Made by a program: the position numbers and the translations under genes. 50,900 bases of DNA from Bacteroidales bacterium (lineage in GTDB: Bacteria > Bacteroidota > Bacteroidia > Bacteroidales > UBA932): NCBI GenBank assembly GCA_016295245.1, contig JAEDLO010000004.1:1-50900 (forward strand), read 5' to 3'. The notes under the pieces are model-generated. The model had not been told where the DNA came from. It searched no databases and saw nothing but the letters and a program-made list of their open reading frames with translations. Position 1 is the stretch's first letter; every line of letters starts with the position of its first letter. Shown here in pieces: positions 1 through 6,917 of this stretch.

Positions 1-1395
1 GCCGTCCGAGCCCATCACCAGACCTTCATTGCGGATGTCCTTGCCTTCCTTGGCCAGAGCTTCGGAAGCCTGCTGAAGAGCGATTGCCGCCGAGCCCACA
101 CGGTTCATCTGACCTGCGCCCACACCATAGGTCCTGCCGTCCTTTACAACAACGATGGCATTGGACTTGACGTGCTTGACTATCTTCCAGGCGAAGTCCA
201 TATCGGCAAGAGCAGCCTCGTCAGGACGGGTCTTGGTGACGCACATTCCGGCGTTGATGACTTCGTCCGAGCGATCCTGGTTCTGGACAAGAAGGCCGCC
301 GTTCACGCTGACGTACATATTGCGCGCAGCCTTGTCCTCGGACATATCCACCTTCAGGAGCCTGAGGTTCTTTTTGCTGCAGAGGATTTCGAGGGCTTCA
401 GGGGTGAACGAAGGCGCCATAATGATTTCGAGGAAAATCGGCTTCATCGCTGAGGCCATCTCGGCCGTCACCTCGCAATTGGTGGCGACGATGCCGCCGA
501 AGATGCTGACGGTGTCAGCCTCATAAGCCTTCTGCCAGGCGTCGAGACCGTCCTTGCCCACTGCCGCTCCGCAAGGGTTCATATGCTTCAGGCCCACGCA
601 GAAAGGCTGTCCGGCGAATTCGCGGACTATGCTCAGCGCGGCATTGGCATCCTGGATGTTGTTGTAGGAGAGTTCCTTGCCGTTGAGCTGCTCGGCTCCG
701 GCTACGGAGTACGGCACCTTCTCGGCGGATGCGTAGAACTTGGCCGCCTGGTGAGGGTTCTCGCCGTAGCGCAGGCCCTGCTTGATGTCGAATTCAAGGA
801 AGAGCTTCTCAGGAAGACCGGCTTTCTCACGCATATAGGTGGAAATCATCATATCGTACTCGGCGGTATGGGTGTAGGCCTTTGCGGAAAGCTTCAAGCG
901 GGTGTCGTCGGAGGTGAAGCCGTTGCTTTCGATCTCCTCGAGCACGGTGGCGTAGTCAGAAGGGTCGCATACGATGGTAACGTCCTTCCAGTTCTTTGCG
1001 GCGCTGCGCACCATTGAAGGGCCGCCGATGTCGATGTTCTCGATGGCATCCTCCATAGTCACGCCCGGCTTCGCGATGGTCTGGCGGAAAGGATAGAGGT
1101 TTACGCACACCAGCTCGATGGTGCTTATGCCCTGCTCGGCGAGGGTCGCCATATGCTCGGGAACGTCCCTGCGGGCAAGGATGCCTCCGTGCACCTTCGG
1201 GTGGAGGGTCTTGACGCGACCGTCGCAGATTTCAGGAAAGCCGGTCACCTCGCTGATGCCGATGGTCTTTACGCCGCTTTCCTCGAGAAGTTTCTGGGTG
1301 CCGCCGGTTGCGATAATCTCCCAACCGAGCTTCTGCAGTCCCTTGACAAAGGGCACGAGGCCCGTTTTGTCACTTACGCTTACCAATGCTCTCAT
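1..1395 (-). CDS. purH: Bifunctional AICAR formyltransferase / IMP cyclohydrolase PurH (C-terminus cut by window edge)
   Basis: PurH performs the last two steps of de novo IMP synthesis, formylating AICAR with 10-formyl-THF and closing the ring. Reading from the ATG at 1395, 465 codons are open to the window edge; the family is about 510 residues, so roughly the last 45 residues are missing. The N-terminal half (MRALVSVSDKTGL, then HPKVHGGILARR) is the MGS-like cyclohydrolase domain. The C-terminal half carries the transformylase signature KHMNPCGA with K270-H271 at the expected catalytic position. The gene is transcribed away from the pyr operon, from a TAATTTTG -7 box at 1437-1444, giving a leader of about 40 nt. 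No stop is seen because the end lies outside the window. Confidence 0.97.
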   Translation of the reverse strand, partial: MRALVSVSDKTGLVPFVKGLQKLGWEIIATGGTQKLLEESGVKTIGISEVTGFPEICDGRVKTLHPKVHGGILARRDVPEHMATLAEQGISTIELVCVNLYPFRQTIAKPGVTMEDAIENIDIGGPSMVRSAAKNWKDVTIVCDPSDYATVLEEIESNGFTSDDTRLKLSAKAYTHTAEYDMMISTYMREKAGLPEKLFLEFDIKQGLRYGENPHQAAKFYASAEKVPYSVAGAEQLNGKELSYNNIQDANAALSIVREFAGQPFCVGLKHMNPCGAAVGKDGLDAWQKAYEADTVSIFGGIVATNCEVTAEMASAMKPIFLEIIMAPSFTPEALEILCSKKNLRLLKVDMSEDKAARNMYVSVNGGLLVQNQDRSDEVINAGMCVTKTRPDEAALADMDFAWKIVKHVKSNAIVVVKDGRTYGVGAGQMNRVGSAAIALQQASEALAKEGKDIRNEGLVMGSDG

Positions 1396-1436
1396 ATATA
1401 GTCCTGATTATTGAATTTCCTTCCGATAAGGATTCG

Positions 1437-1468
1437 CAAAATTACAAATTGTATTATATTTGCACAAA
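1437..1468 (-). promoter_or_regulatory. Promoter of purH
   Basis: On the minus strand, TTTG (1465-1468) is followed after 20 nt by TAATTTTG (1437-1444), matching the Bacteroidota TTTG-N19-21-TAnnTTTG consensus. Its -33 region overlaps the pyr operon -7 box (1455-1462), so the two divergent promoters are interleaved. Called by pattern only. Confidence 0.6.
1455..1462 (+). promoter_or_regulatory. Promoter -7 element of the pyr operon
   Basis: TATATTTG fits the Bacteroidota -7 consensus TAnnTTTG. No clear TTTG is present at the usual -33 distance. Transcription would begin near 1467-1470, leaving a leader of about 90 nt before pyrC. The leader contains a short ORF and a terminator-like hairpin. 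Confidence 0.5.
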
Positions 1469-1476
1469 TAAAGGCG

Positions 1477-1509
1477 ATGAAACACACAGAAAACTCACAT
1501 ACCAGATAA
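1477..1509 (+). CDS. Putative 10-residue leader peptide of the pyr operon
   Basis: ATG at 1477 opens a short frame reading MKHTENSHTR, ending in TAA at 1507-1509. It starts only about 15 nt after the -7 box and ends five nt before the left arm of the hairpin at 1515-1539. A ribosome at its stop codon would cover part of the hairpin. This geometry resembles the leader peptides of enterobacterial pyrBI/pyrE attenuators, but no U-rich pause site is visible between ORF and hairpin. Translation is inferred, not shown. Confidence 0.35.
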   Translation: MKHTENSHTR

Positions 1510-1514
1510 CCCGG

Positions 1515-1545
1515 CAGACAGTCCCGCAAGGGCTGTCTGTTTTTT
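1515..1545 (+). terminator. Terminator-like hairpin just upstream of pyrC (candidate attenuator)
   Basis: CAGACAG-T-CCC (1515-1525), a GCAA tetraloop of the GNRA type (1526-1529), and GGG-CTGTCTG (1530-1539) form a 10-bp stem with one bulged T. A run of six T (1540-1545) follows at once. The pyrC start codon is only 15 nt further on. Nothing else is transcribed rightwards into this site, because purH is divergent, so the hairpin is best read as a conditional terminator in the pyr leader. Confidence 0.65.
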
Positions 1546-1560
1546 ATACCCAGCAAACCT

Positions 1561-2820
1561 ATGATAATCAAAGGAGGAGAAATACTGATCGACGGGAAGA
1601 GAGTGCCTTCCGACGTACTTGTCAGGGATTCCAGGATACTTGCCATCGGCAACGACATCTTCACCCCTGAGGGAGAGGAGGTGCTTGACGCGAGCGGATG
1701 CCTGGTAAGCTACGGCTTTGCCGACCTGCACGTGCATTTCCGCGAGCCCGGCTACTCCTACAAGGAGACCATAAGGACAGGCTCGCTTGCCGCCGCCGCG
1801 GGAGGCTACACCTGCGTCTGCACGATGCCAAACCTCAACCCGGTTCCGGACAGCGTCGATAACATCGCTCTCGAGCAGGAGATCATAGACCGCGACGCCG
1901 TCATCGACGTTCTCCCCTATGCCTCCATCACGCTTGGGCGCAGGGGCGGCGAGCTGGTGGATTTTGCCGCTCTCAAGAACAGGGCTGTCGCCTTCTCGGA
2001 CGACGGTTCGGGCGTGCAGGACGAGGCTATGATGAGAGCCGCAATGCTTTGTGCCGCCTCGCTTGACTGCGTTATCGCCGCCCACTGCGAGGACAACAGC
2101 CTGCTGCGCGGAGGCTACATCCACGAAGGCCGCTATGCCGCCGCCCACGGCCACAAGGGCATCTGCTCCGAGAGCGAATGGGGCCCGATCGCCAGGGACA
2201 TCGAGCTGAGCGCCGAAACAGGCTGCCGCTACCACGTCTGCCACATCTCCACCCGCCGCAGCGTCGAACTCATAAGGGAGGCCAAGGCCCGCGGGCTGAA
2301 GGTCAGCTGCGAGACGGCGCCTCACTACCTTGCCCTCTGCGAGGACGATTTGCGCGAAGACGGCAGATTCAAAATGAACCCTCCACTGCGCAGCGCCGAT
2401 GACAGGCAGGCCCTTATCGAGGGACTCTGTGACGGCACCATCGACGCCATAGCCACTGACCACGCCCCACACTCCGCAGAGGAGAAATCCAAGGGACTTC
2501 GGGGCAGCGCTATGGGAATTGTCGGCCTGGAGACAGCCTTCCCTGTGGTTTATACCACGCTGGTCAAGACGGGCAAGTTGAGCCTGGCAAGAGCCATAGA
2601 CGCCCTGACAGACTCGCCTCGCAGGGTCTTCGGCTTGAAAGGCAGCCTCAAGAAGGGCGAAAAGGCGGACCTGTGCATCATAGACCTCAACGCCGGAGGC
2701 ATCATCAGGGGCGAAAACTTCCAGTCTATGGGCAAGGCCACCCCGTTTGAGGGGATGGAATGCTGCGGACAGGTCAGATACACCCTCAAGGACGGAAAAA
2801 TCGTTTGGAAAAATATATGA
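1561..2820 (+). CDS. pyrC: Dihydroorotase PyrC
   Basis: Dihydroorotase cyclises carbamoyl-aspartate to dihydroorotate, the third step of UMP synthesis. The 419-residue amidohydrolase has the metal-binding signature DLHVHFREPG with H57 and H59, and the late DAIATDHAPH motif holding the catalytic aspartate. Length and motifs fit the long dihydroorotase type found in Bacteroidota and Firmicutes rather than the about 345-residue E. coli type. It is the first structural gene of a six-gene pyr operon, and its stop overlaps the pyrK start (ATGA, 2817-2820). Expression is probably governed by the leader hairpin 15 nt upstream. Confidence 0.96.
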   Translation: MIIKGGEILIDGKRVPSDVLVRDSRILAIGNDIFTPEGEEVLDASGCLVSYGFADLHVHFREPGYSYKETIRTGSLAAAAGGYTCVCTMPNLNPVPDSVDNIALEQEIIDRDAVIDVLPYASITLGRRGGELVDFAALKNRAVAFSDDGSGVQDEAMMRAAMLCAASLDCVIAAHCEDNSLLRGGYIHEGRYAAAHGHKGICSESEWGPIARDIELSAETGCRYHVCHISTRRSVELIREAKARGLKVSCETAPHYLALCEDDLREDGRFKMNPPLRSADDRQALIEGLCDGTIDAIATDHAPHSAEEKSKGLRGSAMGIVGLETAFPVVYTTLVKTGKLSLARAIDALTDSPRRVFGLKGSLKKGEKADLCIIDLNAGGIIRGENFQSMGKATPFEGMECCGQVRYTLKDGKIVWKNI

Positions 2821-3557
2821 AAAAGATACTGTTCACCATCACCGGCAACACTTGCATAGCCCGCGACTGCTACAGGATGGAGCTCTGCTCCGAGACCGAC
2901 TGCGGTGCGGCGGACGGAGAGTTCGTGGATGTGGCCATCGAGGGCTTGTACCTCAGGAGGCCGATTTCAGTATATGACTGTACTGAGCGCAGCCTGACCC
3001 TCATCTACAAGAATGTAGGGGCCGGTTCCGCCAGGATGGCGGCGATGGTTCCGGGCGAGAAGCTCGAGATCCTCACCGGCCTCGGGAAGTGCTTTGACCC
3101 TGAAGCAAGCGCGGGAGCCGCCCTGCTTGTCGGTGGCGGACTTGGAGCCGCGCCGCTCTATCGCATCTGCAGGGAACTGCTCGAAAGGGGGCGCAAGGTC
3201 AGTGTGATTCTGGGCTTCAACAAGGCGGACGAAGTGTGTCTTGGCGAGGATTTCAGGAAGCTGGGAGTGGAACCGCAGATAGTCACTGTTGACGGCAGCG
3301 TAGGGCTCAAGGGCTTCCCTACCGACGCCATCAGGCAAATCGCCCCGGAATTCGACTATTTCTACTGCTGCGGCCCTATGGTGATGATGAAGGCTGTCTG
3401 CACTATGCTGGACTGCCCGGGAGAAGCCAGCCTCGAAGAGAGGATGGGCTGCGCCGCAGGCTTCTGCTACGGATGCAGCATTATGACAAGCAATGGACCA
3501 CGCAGGGTATGCAAGGACGGCCCTGTGTTCAAAAAGGAGGAAATAATATGGCAGTAA
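2817..3557 (+). CDS. pyrK: Dihydroorotate dehydrogenase electron-transfer subunit PyrK
   Basis: PyrK carries FAD and a [2Fe-2S] cluster and passes electrons from dihydroorotate dehydrogenase 1B to NAD. The 246-residue protein shows the FAD-binding RPISVYD stretch (R48 to D54), a glycine-rich GGGLGAAPLY nucleotide-binding loop, the CCGP motif, and a C-terminal cluster-binding set C212, C217, C220 and C232 (C-x4-C-x2-C-x11-C). The ATG at 2817 was chosen because it overlaps the pyrC stop and gives the family N-terminus; an in-frame upstream extension would run into pyrC. Its 3' end overlaps pyrD by 10 nt. Confidence 0.93.
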   Translation: MKKILFTITGNTCIARDCYRMELCSETDCGAADGEFVDVAIEGLYLRRPISVYDCTERSLTLIYKNVGAGSARMAAMVPGEKLEILTGLGKCFDPEASAGAALLVGGGLGAAPLYRICRELLERGRKVSVILGFNKADEVCLGEDFRKLGVEPQIVTVDGSVGLKGFPTDAIRQIAPEFDYFYCCGPMVMMKAVCTMLDCPGEASLEERMGCAAGFCYGCSIMTSNGPRRVCKDGPVFKKEEIIWQ

Positions 3558-4468
3558 GGGATTTGAGCTGCGAACTTTGCGGCATCAGGCTCGACAATCC
3601 GGTAATCCCCGCAAGCGGTACTTTCGGCTTCGGTCTCGAGCTCGCAGGCGAGATGGACCTCAACGTGCTGGGAGGCATCAGCCTCAAGGGCAGCACCCTC
3701 AATGCGCGCTACGGCAATCCTCTCCCGCGCATCGCCGAATGTCCCGACGGGATGATCAACTCCGTCGGCCTGCAGAACCCGGGCATCGACGTCCTAGTCA
3801 ACGAGAAGGTGCCTGCACTCAGGGAGGTCTACCAGGGCGCGGTCATCGCCAACATCAGCGGCTTCAGCCTCGAGGAGTACAGCGAGTGCTGCCGCAGGGC
3901 TGACGAATGCGAGGGAATCGACATCATCGAGGTGAACATCTCCTGCCCCAATGTCCACAACGGAGGAATGGCCTTCGGAACTTCCCCTCAGGCAGCAGCG
4001 CAGGTCACTGCGGCAGTGCGCAGCCAGGTCAAGGACAAGCCTCTGTTCATCAAGCTTTCACCCAACGTCACCGACATCGTCTCCATCGCGAAAGCCTGCG
4101 AGGAAGCCGGTGCGGACGGCCTGTCTCTTATCAACACCCTTCTGGGAATGCGCATCGACATAAAGCGCAGGCGAGCGGTGATTGCCAACAAGATGGGCGG
4201 TTTCTCGGGCAGGGCGGTCTTCCCTGTGGCGCTCAGAATGGTTTACCAGGTCAGCCACGCCTGCAGCATCCCGGTTATGGGCTGCGGCGGAGTGAGCAGC
4301 GCCGAAGACGTGATAGAGATGATGATGGCCGGAGCGAGCGCCGTCCAGGTCGGAGCGGAAAACCTGCGCAATCCTATGGCCTGCCCGGAAATCATCGGCA
4401 GACTGCCGGCCCTTATGGAGCAGCTCGGCATCGAATCCCTCAGTGACATTATCGGAATAATCGACTAA
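3548..4468 (+). CDS. pyrD: Dihydroorotate dehydrogenase, class 1B catalytic subunit
   Basis: This enzyme oxidises dihydroorotate to orotate using FMN. The 306-residue protein has the class 1 catalytic cysteine in NISCPNVHNGG (C133), the NPVIPASGTFGFG N-terminal motif, and a late GCGGVSSAEDVIEM phosphate-binding segment. With PyrK immediately upstream, it should form the NAD-linked heterotetramer (type 1B), not the membrane-bound quinone-linked type 2. The start at 3548 has a canonical AGGAGG (3535-3540) seven nt upstream, unusual in this window. The alternative longer frame is inside pyrK and was rejected. Confidence 0.95.
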   Translation: MAVRDLSCELCGIRLDNPVIPASGTFGFGLELAGEMDLNVLGGISLKGSTLNARYGNPLPRIAECPDGMINSVGLQNPGIDVLVNEKVPALREVYQGAVIANISGFSLEEYSECCRRADECEGIDIIEVNISCPNVHNGGMAFGTSPQAAAQVTAAVRSQVKDKPLFIKLSPNVTDIVSIAKACEEAGADGLSLINTLLGMRIDIKRRRAVIANKMGGFSGRAVFPVALRMVYQVSHACSIPVMGCGGVSSAEDVIEMMMAGASAVQVGAENLRNPMACPEIIGRLPALMEQLGIESLSDIIGIID

Positions 4469-4481
4469 AAACTCTACTGAT

Positions 4482-5186
4482 ATGGCAAAAGACGTAATCA
4501 TCGCCTGCGATTTCAGCAGCGCCCGACAGACTTTCGACTTCCTCGACAAGTTCGAGGGGACACGCAAGCCTTTCGTCAAGATAGGTATGGAACTCTATTA
4601 TGCGGAGGGGCCTCAGATTGTGCGCGAAATCAAGCGCCGCGGCCATCCTGTCTTTCTTGACCTCAAGCTCCACGACATCCCGAACACGGTACGCAAGAGT
4701 ATGAAGGTGCTCTCGTCCCTGGACATCGATATGACCAATGTCCACGCTGCAGGCACCATCGAGATGATGCAGGCTGCCATAGAGGGCTTGACCCGCCCGG
4801 ACGGCACCAGGCCCCTGCTCATCGCAGTCACCCAGCTCACCTCGACCAGCCAGGAGCGTATGCAGCAGGAGCTGCTCATCGGCGCCGGCATAAACGAGAC
4901 TATAGTCAAGTACGCCGACAACGCCCGCAAGGCAGGGCTCGACGGAGTGGTCTGCTCGCCCCTTGAGGCAGGAATGGTCAAGGAGGCCTGCGGAAAGGAT
5001 TTTGTCACCGTCACTCCGGGCGTGAGGTTCGCTGACGCCGCCGCTGACGACCAGGTACGCATCACCACACCGGCAAAGGCCCGCCAGATCGGTTCGGACT
5101 ACATCGTGGTCGGCCGTCCAATCACCGCCGCCGAAGATCCGGTTGCGGCATACAACAGATGTCTTGAAGAATTTTTAAATGACTGA
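4482..5186 (+). CDS. pyrF: Orotidine 5'-phosphate decarboxylase PyrF
   Basis: Decarboxylates OMP to UMP, the last step of the pathway. The 234-residue TIM barrel has the group 1 catalytic signature FLDLKLHDIPNTV, with D60, K62 and D65 matching the Asp-Lys-Asp array, K33 in FVKIG, and TPGVRF near residue 178 for phosphate binding. Length is typical for the compact bacterial group 1 family. It lies 13 nt after pyrD and 6 nt before pyrE, so it is clearly co-transcribed. Confidence 0.96.
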   Translation: MAKDVIIACDFSSARQTFDFLDKFEGTRKPFVKIGMELYYAEGPQIVREIKRRGHPVFLDLKLHDIPNTVRKSMKVLSSLDIDMTNVHAAGTIEMMQAAIEGLTRPDGTRPLLIAVTQLTSTSQERMQQELLIGAGINETIVKYADNARKAGLDGVVCSPLEAGMVKEACGKDFVTVTPGVRFADAAADDQVRITTPAKARQIGSDYIVVGRPITAAEDPVAAYNRCLEEFLND

Positions 5187-5192
5187 TATACA

Positions 5193-5825
5193 ATGGAGAA
5201 GATTATCGCAGAAGAGCTCCTCTCAATAGGAGCAGTCTTCCTCCGCCCGGAGGAGCCGTTTACCTGGGCCAGCGGCATCAAAAGCCCGATCTATTGCGAC
5301 AACAGGCTTACTCTCTCTGCCCCTTCAGTCCGCGAGAAGATTGAGCAGGGTCTCGCCAATCTCGTGAGGGAGCATTTCCCTGAGTGCCAGATGCTAATGG
5401 GCACATCAACAGCCGGCATCGCCCACGCTGCCATCACCGCCACCATCCTCGACCTGCCTATGGGCTACGTGCGCGGGGAGGCCAAAAGCCACGGCCGCAC
5501 CAACCGCATCGAGGGACGTATGGACAAGGGCACCAAGGTAGTGGTTGTTGAAGACCTGATCTCCACCGGCGGCAGCGCCATCGACGTGGTCAACGCCCTG
5601 CGCGAGGAGGGAGCCGAGGTACTGGGTATCGTCAGCATCTTCACCTATGGAATGAAGAAGGGCCTCGAGCGCATCAGCGCAGCCCGGACCGTAAACTACT
5701 CCCTTAGCAACCTCGACGCCCTCGTGGAGGTGGCTGTATCAAAGGGTATCATCGCTCCGGAATGGAAGTCGAGGATACTCGCTTTCAGGGACAACCCTTC
5801 AGACGAATCCTGGATCAACAAATAG
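5193..5825 (+). CDS. pyrE: Orotate phosphoribosyltransferase PyrE
   Basis: Joins orotate and PRPP to give OMP. The 210-residue type I phosphoribosyltransferase shows the PRPP-binding loop VVVVEDLISTGGSA (residues 116-129), the flexible catalytic loop with GEAKSHGRTNRIEG (about 95-108), and the N-terminal FTWASGIKSPIYCDNR segment that binds orotate. It follows pyrF by 6 nt and precedes pyrB by 12 nt. Confidence 0.96.
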   Translation: MEKIIAEELLSIGAVFLRPEEPFTWASGIKSPIYCDNRLTLSAPSVREKIEQGLANLVREHFPECQMLMGTSTAGIAHAAITATILDLPMGYVRGEAKSHGRTNRIEGRMDKGTKVVVVEDLISTGGSAIDVVNALREEGAEVLGIVSIFTYGMKKGLERISAARTVNYSLSNLDALVEVAVSKGIIAPEWKSRILAFRDNPSDESWINK

Positions 5826-5837
5826 TTTGCGCGCGAT

Positions 5838-6917
5838 ATGAAACACCTCATAGACCCTACGGACATAACCAAGGAAGAGACCGACCAGATCGTCGCTCTC
5901 GCCGAAGACATCATCGCCCACCGCGAAAGATATCAGGGCAGTATGGCCCACCGCAAGCTCGCCACCCTCTTCTATGAGCCGAGCACCCGTACCCGCTTGA
6001 GCTTCACCTCCGCTATGATGGAGCTGGGAGGCAACGTGCTCGGATTCTCCGATGCCAAGAACTCCTCAGTCAGCAAGGGTGAGACCGTCCAGGACACCGT
6101 GCGCGTAGTAGGCTGCTTCGCCGACATCATCGCGATGAGACACCATATCGAAGGCGCACCCCTTGTAGCGGCCGAGGTATCCAGGGTGCCTATCATCAAC
6201 GCCGGTGACGGCTCCCACAGCCATCCGACCCAGACCCTGACCGACCTGCTCACCATCAAGCGCGAGCTCGGCCACATCGACGGCATCACCATCGGCTTCT
6301 GCGGCGACCTGCGCTTCGGACGCACCGTCCACTCGCTGATCAAGGCCCTGTCCCGCTACAACAATATCAACGTCATTCTCATCGCGCCGGACGAGCTGCG
6401 TCTCCCTGACTACATCAAGCAGGACGTGTGCGACAAGATGGGAGTCGCCTACAAGGAGACTTCCGACCTTGACGAGGTGATGCCTGAGCTGGACGTGCTC
6501 TATATGACCCGTGTCCAGAAAGAGAGGTTCCTGGATGAAGACGAGTTCGACAGGGTAAAGGACAGCTTTGTGCTCGATGCCAGGAGAATGGCCCTCGCCA
6601 AGGAGAAGATGGCTGTGCTCCACCCGCTTCCGCGAGTCAACGAAATCCTCCCGGAGGTTGACAGCGACCCGCGTGCGGCCTACTTCCGCCAGGTCGAGAA
6701 CGGAAAATTCGTCAGGATGGCGCTCATCTGCTCGCTTATGGACTGGAAGAACGATCCGGCCCACCAGATGCCTGTCCAGGAAGCCCCTGTGGTCAATCCT
6801 AATCTCCACTGCAGCAACTCCAAGTGCATTTGCAACAACGAGAAGGTAGAACCTCGTTTCAAACGTACCGAGAACGGAGTTGTACGCTGCTGGTACTGCG
6901 ATTCAAAGGTCAGATAG
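5838..6917 (+). CDS. pyrB: Aspartate carbamoyltransferase with C-terminal PyrI-like zinc domain
   Basis: ATCase condenses carbamoyl phosphate and aspartate, the committed step of pyrimidine synthesis. The first about 310 residues are an ordinary catalytic chain: carbamoyl-phosphate loop STRTR (49-53), K80 in SVSKGET, HPTQTLTDL (129-137), the DLRFGRTVHSL segment and HPLPRV. The protein continues to 359 residues. The tail holds C325-x4-C330 and C351-x2-C354 with the same spacing and flanks (CSNSKC, RCWYC) as the zinc domain of the ATCase regulatory chain PyrI. The nucleotide-binding domain of PyrI is absent. No separate pyrI lies nearby. The 3' end overlaps convergent uvrB by 8 bp. Confidence 0.93.
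   Translation: MKHLIDPTDITKEETDQIVALAEDIIAHRERYQGSMAHRKLATLFYEPSTRTRLSFTSAMMELGGNVLGFSDAKNSSVSKGETVQDTVRVVGCFADIIAMRHHIEGAPLVAAEVSRVPIINAGDGSHSHPTQTLTDLLTIKRELGHIDGITIGFCGDLRFGRTVHSLIKALSRYNNINVILIAPDELRLPDYIKQDVCDKMGVAYKETSDLDEVMPELDVLYMTRVQKERFLDEDEFDRVKDSFVLDARRMALAKEKMAVLHPLPRVNEILPEVDSDPRAAYFRQVENGKFVRMALICSLMDWKNDPAHQMPVQEAPVVNPNLHCSNSKCICNNEKVEPRFKRTENGVVRCWYCDSKVR

Noticed and set aside
583..1017. Plus-strand open frame of 144 codons
   Set aside because: It lies antisense inside purH, which has clear family motifs on the minus strand. Its sequence has no recognisable domain.
1495..2472. Minus-strand open frame of 325 codons
   Set aside because: It is the antisense shadow of pyrC, an effect of GC-rich codon use; pyrC is beyond doubt.
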